From NCBI GenBank assembly GCA_946902875.1, contig OX336349.1, forward strand, positions 20,793,891-20,857,890: DNA of 64,000 nucleotides, written 5' to 3'. The position numbers and the translations under genes were made by a program. Of the stretch, positions 1 to 10,992 are shown in pieces (the stretch's first letter is position 1; the number at the start of each line of letters is the position of its first letter). The DNA comes from Nematopogon swammerdamellus. Lineage: Eukaryota > Arthropoda > Insecta > Lepidoptera > Adelidae. The notes beneath the pieces were generated by a model. It was not told the DNA's origin. It was given only the letters and a program-made list of their open reading frames with translations, and searched no databases.

Positions 1-43
1 CAGTGAAGTGAAATATGAGAGCGGGCGGAGCCGCGGGCACAGC
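1..43 (+). repeat. 3' end fragment of a short Helitron-like repeat
   Basis: The first 43 bases match the 3' ends of the copies at 1402-1620 and 31855-32093, including the GC-rich hairpin core GGCGGAGCC and the GGGCACAGC end. The body lies outside the window or is missing. Confidence 0.6.
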
Positions 44-668
44 TTGTTTATTATAAAAGCAGTAAATCTTGTATATATCTATTTAACCAACTTACTGTTT
101 ACTAAGTTCCTCTTTGTTTACTAACATACTAAACACGAACGAATGCGTGCGCTCGCGTCTGTTGGCATCTATTGAATTCGTGACAGCAAGACCGTACCTA
201 TCGAAGCGAGAGGAATTCTCGACCGGTTTGTGATACGCGCCAAGTCTCCGTAAACTCACTCATTCCTATATCTAGCGTCCCTATGTCAATTTTATAGTCA
301 TCTAACATGGTTGGTTAATCACTAAATTTACACCTAGTTTAGAAAGAAACTGCCAAGTGTACGTTTGCCTTTGGCCGTATCGGCTACACTGAACTGGCAG
401 GAAACACAAATGATTTTAAATTTAATAGCTGTTTCCTTCGAATGAAAGGAACTTCATTCCTTCATTATATGAAGTGCATGCAGTTCACTCATAGAATATT
501 TGAAAAGCTCTAACAAATAAAATTGTTTATAATCGTGGACCACTTATAATAAGTATGTCAAAAATGCCACGGACCCTCGGTTGAAGGGAATTGTAAAATA
601 AAAAAGAACACTGTCTTGTTCTGGGTCCTGACAGTCGCTAGCTACGGAATCCTAAAATTGATAAACCC

Positions 669-825
669 GACCCTTAAAAAGTCAAAAATAATTTCCGTTT
701 ACTTCTTTAAAGGAGTCGGAGAACCGCTAAGTTGCGCAGCTTGAGTTTTTATATTTTATCTACTTAGCGGTCCCCCAACTCCTTTAAGTATGTAAACGGA
801 AATTGTTTTCGACGTTTTAAGGGTC
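669..825. repeat. Foldback (inverted-repeat) element, copy 1
   Basis: Two arms of about 64 bases are reverse complements. The left begins GACCCTTAAAAAGTC and the right ends TTTTAAGGGTC; both contain a TTTCCGTTTAC segment and an ACCGCTAAGT segment. A second copy lies at 20680-20878 and a one-arm remnant near 26060. Downstream to about 960 it shares a tail with the second copy (CCCCTC then TCGGGGGT), so the foldback may be part of a longer non-autonomous element. It has no coding capacity. Confidence 0.65.
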
Positions 826-1401
826 GGGGGTTTTTAAATACATAATTAAACTTTTGTTTCCAGTACCAACATACACACATACTCCCACACGTTAAACTTA
901 GGTATAAAACCCCTCTTTTTTCGTCGGGGGTTAAAAACAACTCTGTTTCAGTTTTTCCTTCAAACGTAAGTATTATCATTTATCACAAATCTACTTTTCT
1001 TATCACCACTGACTACACCAATGCTCCGTCTACTGTGCGAATGAAAGTTATCTGGGCTGTAAACTTGTAGGATTTAAAGATATGATTATTATATGATTTA
1101 TTTTTACATTTGGCGTAGATTTATTATACCGTGACGCGCAGACTTCTGTCTGGGCGAGGTCCCGATTTTGACTCCCTGGAGGGCGAGGTATAAAATGTGG
1201 AAAGATGAAATAAAATAAAATTAAATGAAAATATACTTTATTATAGCATTATATAATAAAAGGATCACATATATAATACACACACATCGGATCACAAAAG
1301 GCGAGTTTAATGCCTTGCGGCATTTTTTACGAGCTAACCTTTGTGATATGGAAAACACGTATTGGCGGACAATGCAGTACTAAAGAGTGGACGCAGTAGT
1401 A

Positions 1402-1620
1402 TCCTTCCTTACCTATAATAAAATCCAACGTCTGCTTTCTGTCTGAGTGTCTGTCTGTCCGCTTATAACTCGAGAACCACTGAACCGATTTTAATAAAAC
1501 AAAATTCTACGGATAGCTTGATTCTTCCCATCAACTATAGGCTACTTACTATCACGCTAAATAGCTTATGAGGTTAGCAGTGAAGTGAAATATGAGAGCG
1601 GGCGGAGCCGCGGGCACAGC
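1402..1620 (+). mobile_element. Non-autonomous Helitron-like element (short family), copy 1
   Basis: It begins TCCTTCCTTACC after an A and ends with the GGCGGAGCC hairpin and GGGCACAGC. It is nearly identical to 31855-32093, but the terminal TAG is replaced by CTG, so this 3' end is slightly eroded. A 5'-TC end, a 3' hairpin and insertion after A are Helitron hallmarks. No Rep/helicase is encoded. Confidence 0.6.
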
Positions 1621-1772
1621 CTGTGAAGTATAAATATACAACTTATATAGACAGATTGTACAAAGATACATACAACGTATGTATGTACATCCTTACATAT
1701 ACATAATTACATTTAAATATACAATAAGACAAATAAATATTGTAGGTATTATACCTACATATACTTTACGGT

Positions 1773-2078
1773 GTATCGTGTGGGGTCGGTACTTTAAAAG
1801 AATAGCCCCACTGCATCTCTCCCCGTGTCGTAATAGGAGACTAAGGCGTAAGGACAAGATGCCGTGCATAGAGCTGACATCACGGATGTTGTAGGTGATG
1901 TAGCCAACAGCGTCAGTTTAAAAAAAAAAAGGGCGACCGGCTAGTCACCTTGGCGCGGTCCTTCCGCCCAATCATGCAGCAGGTTGATAGTTAGTACTAG
2001 TAGTAGTAGTTAGTTGTCCGAATACTTTGCTAAACGTGGTTGTCGATGTTGTACTGTAATTTACAAGAATACTTGAAG
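1773..2078 (+). mobile_element. Diverged retroposon of the GTACCGTGTGG/(TATG)n family, interrupted by a SINE tail
   Basis: It starts with a version of the GTACCGTGTGGGG head and carries the CCCCACTGCATCTCTCCCCG segment. At about 1868 it is broken by a poly(A)-ended SINE tail, then resumes with GGGCGAC and the CACGGTCCTTCC-like segment. The 3' (TATG)n end is missing, and a second copy follows directly. Confidence 0.55.
1868..1930 (+). mobile_element. 3' tail of a 5S-type SINE nested in a retroposon
   Basis: This 63-base piece contains GCTGACATCACGGATGTTG and TAGCCAACAGCGTCAG and ends in poly(A), as do the SINE tails at 6526-6643 and 9738-9812. The surrounding retroposon is continuous without it, which indicates a 5'-truncated SINE insertion. 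Confidence 0.6.
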
Positions 2079-2475
2079 AGTACCGTGTGGTGCCGGTACT
2101 TAAAAAGAATAGCCCCACTGCATCTCTCCCCGTGCATGTCGTAAAAGACGACTAAGGGATAAGGACAAGATATCGTGCTAAAGGGCGACGGGCTCGCCAC
2201 CTCTCACCTTGGCACGGTACTTCCACCGAGTCATGCAGCAGATGGGTCTTCGTGCCTTACTTGCTGCTTGATCGATTGAATATTGTTCGAATACTTTGCG
2301 AAACGTGGCAGTCGGTGTTGTGCTGTAATTTACTAGAGTACTTGCAGCACAACACCGATTACTCTGCTTACCCCGATTGTCGGGATTCAGCGTGTGTGAT
2401 ATGATGACTTGAAGCACAACACCGAGTACTCTGCTTACCGCGATTGTCGGCATACGGCGTGTGGTGTGTATGTAA
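2079..2475 (+). mobile_element. Retroposon of the GTACCGTGTGG/(TATG)n family
   Basis: A nearly complete copy: head GTACCGTGTGG, the CCCCACTGCATCTCTCCCCG segment, GGCGACGGGCTCGCCACC, CCACCGAGTCATGCAGCAG, and a final GATTGTCGG/CGTGTG part. The last part, with the CACAACACCGA motif, occurs twice (about 2346 and 2414), an internal duplication at the 3' end. There is no reading frame; it is mobilised, if at all, by a LINE in trans (inference). Confidence 0.65.
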
Positions 2476-2695
2476 ATTAAGCTTTACGAATGAAAGAAAA
2501 TAAAATTCAGGTTCGCGCGGACGACGCGTTATTTTATCTCGGCGATATTGATAACGGATACTAGTGTGTCCCCCCTCCCCCCCCCCCCCCCACCCTCCTC
2601 AAACACTTTGCCGGCGAAACCAAGCGTGTCAAGCGAAATTTGGTTCAAGCTTCGATGGACGCAACTTAATGTATCTCTGTATAGCCGTAAAATTC

Positions 2696-2928
2696 CCGTG
2701 GTTCGGACTCCACGTAAAACTATAGGCCCCTTCCCTTCTTACCTTACTAGGTGTTTTAGGGTTTAACCCGCCCGGGTTGCTACCACCGCACTGAGTAAAA
2801 GGTCGGTTGAAACGGCTCTTTAAACAGTTCGTATTTTCGGTCCAGTTCAGTACCTAGTTCACCAAGCTATCACGGATGTAGTAGAGTAGGTGATGAAAAC
2901 ATCCGAGTCAGTTAACATAAAAAAAAAT
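2696..2928 (+). mobile_element. 5'-truncated 5S-type SINE
   Basis: It has the core and tail of the SINE whose complete copies are at 5555-5938 and 29408-29763: GGTTCGGACTCCACG, the TTACTAGGTG core, CCGCCCGGGTTG, the CCAGTTCAGT segment and a final GTTAACATA before poly(A). The 5S-like head is absent. Confidence 0.6.
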
Positions 2929-2935
2929 TGTTGAA

Positions 2936-3944
2936 AAAACTGTAAAATCGTTTTAAAAAGAACTAAGACTATGTAGGTCGAAGCCTACGCCGCTGTCTGT
3001 TTGTCTTTCCGTCCGTCTGTCTGTCTGTCTGTCTGAAGCCGGTTGAAATTTTCACAGAATATTATATCGCACCCTCAGAATAAAACTGTCGTAATTAGGG
3101 AATTATAGTTTTGAGATAATTGAGTTTTTCTGAATATTCGACTTTGAATTAATTAAATAATGCACTGTACTTTCAAAAATGTCCTTTATTTTACCAACCT
3201 AAAAGTATATTACCCTCCAGAATTCCTTCACTGAAAACCCTTCACTGAAAAATAACATTACAGGTTCGCCTGAAAAACGAATTACTACACTTTTGCACAT
3301 AGCTTATTTTTATACTTACGACAGTTTGACACCAACTTTACCTTAGTAAACTTTTACTCACATACACAAATAATGTATGCAATTACATTTTAAGAGTTGT
3401 TTCATTTAATTTATTTTAAATTTTTGTAAAAATTTTGATGTTGTTGTGGTATAAGATTTTCCTGGCAAAGGAAAAATTAAATCTTTTATTTTTTCATTGG
3501 AAAGTTTCGGATTTTGTGGGTACCCAGGTTCACGAGGGACAGGTATGTGTATATTTTCGGTCTACGTGCCATTCTCCTTATATTTAATTTCCATACAAGA
3601 AAAGTGCTAAGAATTGATTAGTACATATCCACGCTACTGAATAATAGATGGCGCCACAGTTATTTATATAATAAAAAATGCAACAATAAGTAAAAAAGTA
3701 GGGGGACCCCCATACAATTATAATAATAAATGTGGAAGAGCGCCATCTACCGAATGATCATTTAACTAACGTTTTAACCACAAAAGTATGATCCTAAAGG
3801 CATGAAAATGGTTAACGATAGATGGCTTGAGGGATACGAATGATTCAATATTTTTACTCTGTTGTAAAAACATTAATAGGTACATGCAAGCGTTAAACTT
3901 GGTGTAATTTATAGTGCAAAATCCAAACTAAGACAATAAAATAA
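2936..3944. other. AT-rich stretch with no recognised gene
   Basis: No coding frame of note. Around 2970-3040 there is a GTCGAAGCCTACGCC segment followed by CTGT repeats, the reverse of a sequence seen in the AAGTGCGAGT repeat family (for example near 19400). The rest is AT-rich and unassigned. Confidence 0.3.
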
Positions 3945-4015
3945 AAACGGGCCAATTACGTGGTGGTACGGAACCCTCGGTGCGCGAGTCCTACTTACTC
4001 GCACTTGAATTTTTT
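3945..4015. repeat. Terminal fragment of the AAGTGCGAGT inverted-repeat family
   Basis: Contains GGAACCCTCGGTGCGCGAGT followed by TCGCACTTGA, the terminal repeat of the family represented by 8035-8551. Only this end is visible here. Confidence 0.5.
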
Positions 4016-4475
4016 TTATTTTTAAGCGTGTCGTTTTGGAATAATCACTTCTGACAGATCAAATTGTACACATTCCTTACTTTAACGTTTAATACAATTA
4101 AAAACATATTTCCTATTATTCTAAATCTATAAAACCATTAATAAAACTAATAATAAAATAAAAAAGTGCAATTTATTGTTTATCATTTATTTTATTAGTA
4201 ACGCATGTAGAACTATTCGTGAACAGTCAAAAAAGTGTCGATAGAAACGAAGTAGCTTTGGCTACTCGACAACAGATGGCGCTATCAAATTTTTGCACGC
4301 ACATACTGTAATTTTTGTGGTTCGAAGTTTTCCCGCTAATCAGTCACAGCGCATACTGAAATCGTGAAACTATTTTGTAAACAACACCACCAATGAATTT
4401 GATTACTGATAGATAAAATAAATATGACTAATATAAATCCAAATTTCATTGTAATCTATTTACTGCGTTCTTTCA

Positions 4476-5101
4476 ATGGAAAAACATTTACAAAATTTCT
4501 CACTCGCCTTCATCAGTCCGCGCTGCAAACACATTGATCACGTGACCTACACAAGCGTCATACACACAGACAAAATTGCTCGAGATATCTCGGAGACACA
4601 AATCTGTATTGTCCGGTGGGGCTCAATCTCCAATCTAGTCGTCTCCTACCGCGTCGGTCACATGGTCGTCTGTCGACACACATCGGTACCGATAAAACAA
4701 AAATAATCAGTCATCAAATTGCCTTTGTCGCGGATGCCCCACGCGCTATTCAGTTCTACGATTCGTTCTCTCAATTTGAAATCGCGCCAATGCAAAACGT
4801 CAAATATTATTGAAGTGCGTTCTTTATTCAAAATTGTGCGTTTTTTTTAATAATCTGTGGTGATGTTGGTGATGTCGAGGGTGATGTTCGATTTATAAAT
4901 TACTGACGGTTGCCGGGTTTTTTGGAGAAGAACTTGTTCGATGTTTAAATTGTACAGTGCTGTTTTTTTTTTAGTGAGCGAATATCAATAAGTAATTCGC
5001 ATTAAGAACAAATTATAATAATCTGTTTGTTGTTCCTGCGACAAGTGAATGCGAGCAGTTATTTTTTGTGAGAATTTGAAACTGGGAAGATTCTAGAAAT
5101 T
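4476..5101 (+). promoter_or_regulatory. Speculative promoter / non-coding first exon
   Basis: This is one of few stretches without an obvious repeat. It is richer in GC and CpG around 4500-4790 than its flanks and ends at a good splice-donor consensus (GTAAGTAAT from 5102). Short open frames here (76 and 65 codons) show no family resemblance. It lies about 28 kb upstream of the PKG coding exon on the same strand, so a 5'-UTR exon of that gene is one reading. Nothing proves transcription. Confidence 0.2.
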
Positions 5102-5554
5102 GTAAGTAATGTTTAAAATGTTTTAAATCGACCGATTGATAAGAATAGGTAAATAAAACGAGCAATAACAATATTTTAGCGTTAGTTACTGATTACAAAA
5201 CTTCAAACGTTTATCAAATACCTACCTACCTATTTTGTTTGATACCAAACGATATTTTCCTACTTACACCTTCATATGTTCAGTTAAAACAGTCTCATAT
5301 CTAAATTTGGATTAATTAATAATTAAATGTACTTTAGATTCATGGGCTTAGGACTAATAAAATACATTTTATTTATTAATCTGTTGCTTTGGAGATTAGT
5401 AACATCACAACTCACGCATAACATAGTAGTACAGCTTAGGCATAATCGTTGATTTTTTTACCCGACTGCGGCGAAGCCAAAAGGCAGTTTATTTATTTAT
5501 GTAGGAACGTATGTGTGTTCGTTCGTTCGCAGTGGCTCGCATGTCAAGTTCCAT

Positions 5555-5938
5555 ATTTTTTTTTTATAAAATATACATATTATACGGTTGGCTACATAAC
5601 ATAACCTAAGTACAACATCCGTGATGTCAGCCTATAACACCTTGGTGAACTAGGTGCCATGTCAGTGCTTCCCTTCGGTCGTGCCGGCTACACTGAACTG
5701 GACGGAAAACATGAACCATTTCGGTCGAAAGACTTTTCATTCATTGCGGAGGTAGCAACCCGGACAGGTTAAACCCTACGACCTACTAAGACGGGAAAAG
5801 ACCTACAGTCTTACGTGGAATCTGAACCAGCGGTCAGCCTCCAACGGTCAGCGGTCACCCATCCAAGTACTAACCGCGCCCAGGTGTGCATATGATAACA
5901 ATCAACAGTCGACCGACCGCACCACTGAGCTGCCGAGG
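5555..5938 (-). mobile_element. Complete 5S rRNA-derived SINE
   Basis: On the minus strand this starts with GCAGCTCAGTGGTGC, then a block resembling the internal promoter of 5S rRNA (GGGCGCGG and GTACTTGGATGGGTGACC). It continues through the TAGGTCGTAGGGTTTAACC core and the CCAGTTCAGTGTAGCCGGCA tail, ending in poly(A). 5S-headed SINEs (class SINE3) are known in animals; I recall a lepidopteran family called HaSE3, from memory only. RNA polymerase III transcription from the 5S box is the expected mode. Confidence 0.75.
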
Positions 5939-5949
5939 TTGACAGGGTA

Positions 5950-6265
5950 CATACATATATATAGGTACATACCACACGCTGTATGTACAATCGGGTTAAG
6001 CAGAGTAATCGGCGTTGTGATAAAAGGACTCTGGTAAATTACAGCATAACACCGACCACCCCGTTTAGGAAAGTATTCTTAAGAAAGGACAAGATAATTA
6101 AAAAGCGGGAAAAATACTAATATCTGCTTCACGACTCGGTGGAAGGATCGTGCCAAGTTGAGAGGTGACCAGCCTGTCGACCCTTAGCACGACATCTTTT
6201 CCCTAGCCCTTTCGCCTTTTACGACATGCAGGGGGAGAGAAGCAGTGGGGCTTTTATAAAAAGTG
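5950..6265 (-). mobile_element. Retroposon of the GTACCGTGTGG/(TATG)n family
   Basis: It reads 3' to 5' on the plus strand: (TACA)n-like end, CACACGCTGTATG, TTACAGCATAACACCGACC, GACTCGGTGGAAGG and GCAGTGGGGCTTTT. The head is truncated near AAAAAGTGAC. Internal substitutions mark it as old. Confidence 0.55.
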
Positions 6266-6383
6266 ACTACGAAAATCTAAGGAAAAAATCTGGAATGTTG
6301 AATACCTACATACACGGATCGAACAAATTGTGACAAGTTCGAGTGCAGTATTACTGTCATATGAATGATAAATCAATCATCAA

Positions 6384-6864
6384 TCAATACTAATAATAAA
6401 TCTGTAAGACATGGTCATCAAGTTACTTTGTTTTATGAGATTTTGCGTTAGTAGACTCTATGTATGATACTAAAACTAAATTGAAGATTTTTAGAAATCT
6501 TTTCTGTATGTATGTTCCTTCATAAATCGATCAAAGGGGGAAGCACTGACATGGCACCTAGTTCACCCGGTGTTATGGGCTGACATCACGGACGTTGTAG
6601 GTGATGTAGCCAACAGTGTCAGATTCCATAAAAAAAAAAAAAATCTTAAACCGATCATCCGAATTTGATGAAACGTAGTACAAGCACAATTAACTACACG
6701 TGGCACAGGATATGCTCATTATAAAGTTACGGTTACGCTAAGATCTAACTCTCATACAAACCGAAATGTTCCGCGCGCCGAAATAAAGGTACGGTAGCGG
6801 GCTTATTTACTTTGTTCTTTTTTAAATACGAATTTCACGCGAGCGAAGCCGCGGGCAAAAGCTA
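6384..6864 (+). mobile_element. Lep1-type non-autonomous Helitron split by a SINE
   Basis: It begins TCAATACTAATAATAAATC after an A and ends with the GCGAGCGAAGCCGCGGGC hairpin and AAAAGCTA. Sister copies at 62918-63298 and 63436-63831 (reverse) end in CTAG next to T, the Helitron pattern. Here the final G is lost, and a SINE tail interrupts the sequence between CATAA and CTTAAACCGATC. Confidence 0.7.
6526..6643 (+). mobile_element. 5'-truncated 5S-type SINE nested in the Lep1 Helitron
   Basis: It runs from CGATCAAAGGGGGAAGCACT through GGTGTTATGGGCTGACATC to a poly(A) of about 14. Removing it restores the Helitron sequence seen at 63080-63110, so the SINE is the younger insertion. Confidence 0.7.
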
Positions 6865-7187
6865 TTAAACAACAAACACGCTAAACTCATAACGTTTCCT
6901 TTCGGCTTCGCCGTGGTCGGGTAAAAATTGTTTTTATTACTTTGCCCTCTGTCTGTACAATCTGGTCCAGTTTGTGTCGGCGCGGCGCGAGAGTGCGGCG
7001 CGGCGCGTATATGTTGGTCGGCCGTCAGATGACGGGCTATCACGAGGTTCCAATTATCGGGACCCAGCTAAACGATACACATCGTGCGAGTTGTCCAACT
7101 CATCGCCTCCACCGCTACCGCTAGCGGCGGCTACTGTCGCTAGCGCTACCGCCATGCCACCGCTGCTATCGCTAACGTGTCTAACGG

Positions 7188-7445
7188 ATACATACATACA
7201 TACATATCACACGCGCTGAATTCCGACAATCGGGGTAAGCAGAGTAATCGGTGTTGAGCTGCAAGAGCTCTGGTAAATTACAGCACAACTCCAAACACCA
7301 CGTTTCCCAAAGTATTCGAACAATATTCAATCGATCAAGCAGTAAGTAAGGTACGAAGGCCCAACTGCTGCATGACTCGGTGGAAGTAGCGTGCCAAGGT
7401 GAGAGGTGGCGAGCCTGTCGCCCTTTAGCACGACATCTTATCCAT
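7188..7445 (-). mobile_element. Retroposon of the GTACCGTGTGG/(TATG)n family, 5'-truncated
   Basis: It starts with (CATA)n, then CGACAATCGGGGTAAGCAG, TTACAGCACAACTCCAAAC, CTGCATGACTCGGTGGAAG and GTCGCCCTTTAGCACGAC. The head module is missing. Confidence 0.6.
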
Positions 7446-7673
7446 TATGCCGGGAAGAGATTGCAAGTAGATGTTCCGTCCGTATGGCTGAACTATGAAG
7501 GCCGGGAGGACTGGAAGAAAATTGGAAGCATTTTTTTTGCAAACACGTTGACTGACTGACGGAATAATAAATAATACACTTTATGCCACTAAATTGTGTG
7601 GCAAGGGCGGGCTTACTGCCTTAGGCAATTTTATCCAGTCAACCCGGTGAATCTACATTTTTATTATGGAATC

Positions 7674-7803
7674 TGAACCATGGAGCAGTGGGTGAAGGTA
7701 TGAACGTAATTTTTTTCAAATCAGAAAAAAAAACTCATTGGTACACGCCGACCGAATTCGAACCTCGGACCTCTCGCAAAAGAAGCCAACGCCCACCACG
7801 CCC
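7674..7803 (-). mobile_element. tRNA-derived SINE head fragment
   Basis: The minus strand has the head seen at 61112: a GGCTTCTTTTGCGAGAGG segment, then GGTTCGAATTCGG (box B) and GGCGTGTACC. Box A is poorly preserved, and the rest of the SINE is absent or diverged. Confidence 0.45.
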
Positions 7804-8034
7804 CGTCTTGATGAGGTGAGGTGAGGTGGTACTAGTCTAAACATTATGCGTTATGCGAGTTCTTGTTTTTCCAGCTTATTCCCAGAACCGATACGATTTT
7901 GCGAGGATTTCCCCAGAAATAATTAATCACGGCTCTTTGGTGTGAAATTCCCACCGGTGTTCAGGGAAACGTTACTTTTGGCAACAGTTACGTTTGGATA
8001 TGGAGCGCAGCGAGATTCCTACAGAGAATAAAAA

Positions 8035-8551
8035 TAAAAATCGGTCAAGTGCGAGTAGGACTCGCGCACCGAGGTTTCCGCACCACAAAAAAAAAAATAA
8101 TATAAAAAAAACACGTTTCTTGTATGGGAACCCGCCTGAATTTTTTACTTTTTCTATTTTTTTATTTTTTTTTTATATCCGCGATAATAACTAATAAATA
8201 ACACACATTCTGTGAAAATTTCAACGGGCTACCTACATATTACGGTTCAAGAGATACAGCCCTCGGACAGACGGACGGACAGACAGAATATGTGTTATTA
8301 TGGCCGATATAACTTCAAATAGTAAAAATAAGAAAAAGTAAAAAAATCACGTGGGTCCCCATACAAGAAACTAAAATTGTATGCGCGCCATTTACCGAAA
8401 ACAGTATGAAGCATTTTAACTAATCCTGAATTTTAACTAATATGAAGCATTTCATAAAACACGCCATAGATGGCGTGGGTGGCGCTGACCATGACATGGC
8501 GATACGGAACCCTCGGTGCGCGATTTCGACTCGCACTTGACCGGTTTTTTT
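8035..8551. mobile_element. Non-autonomous element with AAGTGCGAGT terminal inverted repeats
   Basis: The left end reads CGGTCAAGTGCGAGT...CTCGCGCACCGAGG. The right end is its reverse complement (CCTCGGTGCGCGA...ACTCGCACTTGACCGG). The interior holds a GGTTCAAGAGATACAGCCCT segment and a (GGACAGAC)n tract. Related copies lie at 17291, 19041, 36661 and 59402. The 66-codon frame inside is not a gene. Confidence 0.6.
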
Positions 8552-8869
8552 TTTATTTTACGCAGTCTACGTTCAGTTCAACTGTACGATTCCATAATGA
8601 ATGGTAATATCGGCATTGACGTGTCCGCGGTTGGACCACCTCTTCCGTCCTCCGCACATCTGACAGAACGAGCATTGTTCCCGTCGTCGTGCGTATCCCG
8701 AACCGGGTCACACACATGTTGGGCAACCCGCCTTCGCGGCGGAAGCTGCTCATGCAGTACGTTACCACTTCTGGGGATCGGACGGAATCATTCGAGGCCA
8801 TCATACATACATATCAGTGGCGATTCCTGGTGATGAGCATTGGGCTGGCTGGCTTTGGCTAAGGATTTT

Positions 8870-9097
8870 TTTTTCATAATTTCATAACTTACGCGTTATG
8901 AAATTTCGTAAGCCCGCCCGTCCGCGCTGAGCTACAAGCGAGTTTAATAATCCGCGCAAATTTCCGTATCTGTTGCTGAGCTCGACTCACAGCTACCTAC
9001 TAGTTTCGCGGGGATCTTCGCCCCTTCCCCACCGACGTGTTCGAAATTGAAGTCCGCGTTCACTGCTATTTCCGCCTTAAAGGAATCGCCACTGATA
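8870..9097. other. Unassigned spacer
   Basis: Mixed sequence with no recognisable element. Around 8600-8860 there are weak open frames on both strands (83 and 105 codons) with no family resemblance. Confidence 0.25.
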
Positions 9098-9130
9098 CAT
9101 ATTACACACGCTGAATCCCGACAATCGGGG
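9098..9130 (-). repeat. 3' scrap of the (TATG)n retroposon family
   Basis: ACACGCTGAATCCCGACAAT followed by CGGGGTAAGCAGG matches the last bases of the retroposon (compare 59935). It abuts a LINE fragment. Confidence 0.45.
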
Positions 9131-9258
9131 TAAGCAGGAACTGTCTCCCGGCGAGTGTGTTTCCCGAATCCGTTAACCTGGCTGTCTTCAAACGTCGTAT
9201 CAACGGGCTAGACAGCCTAGCAACAGTCTGCAAATCTGCTGGCATGGCGCCTCACTGA
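9131..9258 (+). pseudogene. C-terminal tail of a non-LTR reverse transcriptase ORF
   Basis: One frame reads N-C-L-P-A-S-V-F-P, then LAVFKRRINGLDSL, and stops with TGA after GMAPH. The pattern N-x-LP-x-x-VFP followed by FK-R--N is the usual C-terminal end of Jockey/CR1-like LINE reverse transcriptases. The catalytic part is absent, so this is a 5'-truncated, dead copy. AT-rich 3'-UTR-like sequence follows to about 9400. Confidence 0.65.
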
Positions 9259-9737
9259 GCGTGGTTTCGCGAGGAGAGTGTAGGACCAGCTCACTCCAAC
9301 GATCGTAATCTCGTTGGCTTACGTGCCCAGCCCACTGCCAGCATTTTTACATATATTTTACTAGGCATTTTATAAATAAATAAAAACTTTAAAATAAATT
9401 AAGCAAAGATGTGCTACTTGTGTCTCAAATGGTTATGTATGATCAGTTCGACGGTTGCGGAAAAAAGTGGAAAAAATTGTTTTAGCATTGACTTATTTTT
9501 TTTTTTCTCAAACGAGGAACAATTAGTAATGCCCAAAGATGCGGTTAACGTAATATTTGAAAGTGCCCGCTCAACTCCGACCGCGTTCAGAGGCCGACCT
9601 TATTGGGCGCAATTTACTGTTGACGTCGTCCGTCGCATTGTGGACACCACTCCGCCTCGGACTAACTAGTGTTACCACCCGTCCGGGCATGACGCGGACA
9701 ATCCGGGAATCGCAAACCACACCCGGAGTCCGCCCTG

Positions 9738-9812
9738 AACTCGGTGTTATGGGCTGACATCACGGATGCTGTAAGGTGATGTAGCCAACCGTGCCAGTTT
9801 CTATTAAAAAAA
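9738..9812 (+). mobile_element. 3' tail of a 5S-type SINE
   Basis: TCGGTGTTATGGGCTGACAT through TAGCCAACCGTGCCAG to poly(A): 5'-truncated. Confidence 0.55.
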
Positions 9813-10125
9813 AGTATGCCGCAAGGACTAAATGGACCACTTTATATATATTTTTTAATTTATTGCTTTTCACGTTCCGGAGCAATCACCTCACCTTGCA
9901 CAGCTTGCGTGACAGACAAACGGGCGGACGGACGGACGGACGTACAGACACCTGACCGATTTTATGAGGGTTCCTGCCAGCATAGCTCGCTAAAAAATAC
10001 AGCTTTCGTGGCACGTTCATAGCTGTTGTTGTTGTTGTTGTTTTCGCCATAAATAGGCAGACAAAGGTCATTTGACCATACAGCCAACATAGCATTAAGC
10101 AAGTTTGGCGCAAAATGCTTTGAGA

Positions 10126-10497
10126 CTGTCCAATGAGCGCGCAGGTCGAACAAAAAAAAAACACTATAAGAAATGTTTTACGAACTACAATGAAGTTTAT
10201 TAATTTATTTACCTTACATATAATTTTTTTTTTTCAAATCAAAGAACTTTATTGCAGCATAAAATATTAAATTGATGTTTATGTTCCGGGCATTAACAAT
10301 ATTGTGTCACACTTGTGCTTTTTTGTCCGGGAAAGAACAAAAGAAAAGGCGGCAACCCTAACTCGGACGCTTCTTTGGATGCGTTCACCGTCCCGAACTA
10401 GACCTATAGAAGCGCGATGGAATTTGCACGTGCAATATTGCGATAATGAATGCATTCAACCAATCACATTAAAAACAGTTAAATTACAAATTTAAAA
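10126..10497 (+). repeat. Tandem duplication, unit 1 (without MITEs)
   Basis: It starts GAGACTGTCCAATGAGCGCG and continues through ATTGTGTCACACTTGTGC, GTCCGGGAAAGAAC, GAACTAGACCTATAGAAGCG and CAACCAATCACATTAAAAA. The same order recurs in unit 2 at 10526-11507. Unit 1 lacks the two MITEs of unit 2 and so preserves both empty target sites. The open frame of 63 codons shows no family resemblance. Confidence 0.6.
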
Positions 10498-10650
10498 AAC
10501 CTCCAACCTTTAAAAAGTCAACAATGAGACTGTCCAATGAGCGCGCAGGTCGAACAAAAACACTCTATATGAAATATTTTACGTACTTGAAGTTTATTAA
10601 TTAACCTTATATAATTGATTTTATGTTCCGTGCATTAACAATATTGTGTC

Positions 10651-10868
10651 CAAAGATTTAAATAGTTTAGATTCCTAATAGGACGCTAGCACTCGTCACC
10701 AAAAATGCGAACAATAAAAGCGCTCGTACGAATAACTATCTCTGTCACACTAATGTATTGCGTATGTTGCTGTCTAATATTAATGAGTTGCATGCCATAC
10801 ATTTAATGCTAACGTGTTTGATAGCGTGCCGGGTATGGCGAAGCTGTATCTAACTATTTAAATCTTTG
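10651..10868. mobile_element. hAT-like MITE with 8-bp target duplication
   Basis: The ends are inverted repeats (CAAAGATTTAAATAGTTTAG and its complement ending AAATCTTTG). The flanks are ATTGTGTC at 10643-10650 and 10869-10876. Unit 1 shows the unfilled site with a single ATTGTGTC. An 8-bp duplication and a CAAAG terminus fit the hAT superfamily. No transposase. Confidence 0.75.
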
Positions 10869-10992
10869 ATTGTGTCACACTTCTGCATTTTTGTCCGGGA
10901 AATAACCAAAGAAAAGGCGGCAACCCTACCTCGGACGGTTCTTTGGATGCGTTCACAAACTCTTTGGCGTTCACCTCACCAAACTAGACCTA

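Noticed and set aside
8516..8833. 105-codon plus frame overlapping an 83-codon minus frame
   Set aside because: It begins inside the terminal repeat of an AAGTGCGAGT element; no domain, and both strands are open by chance.
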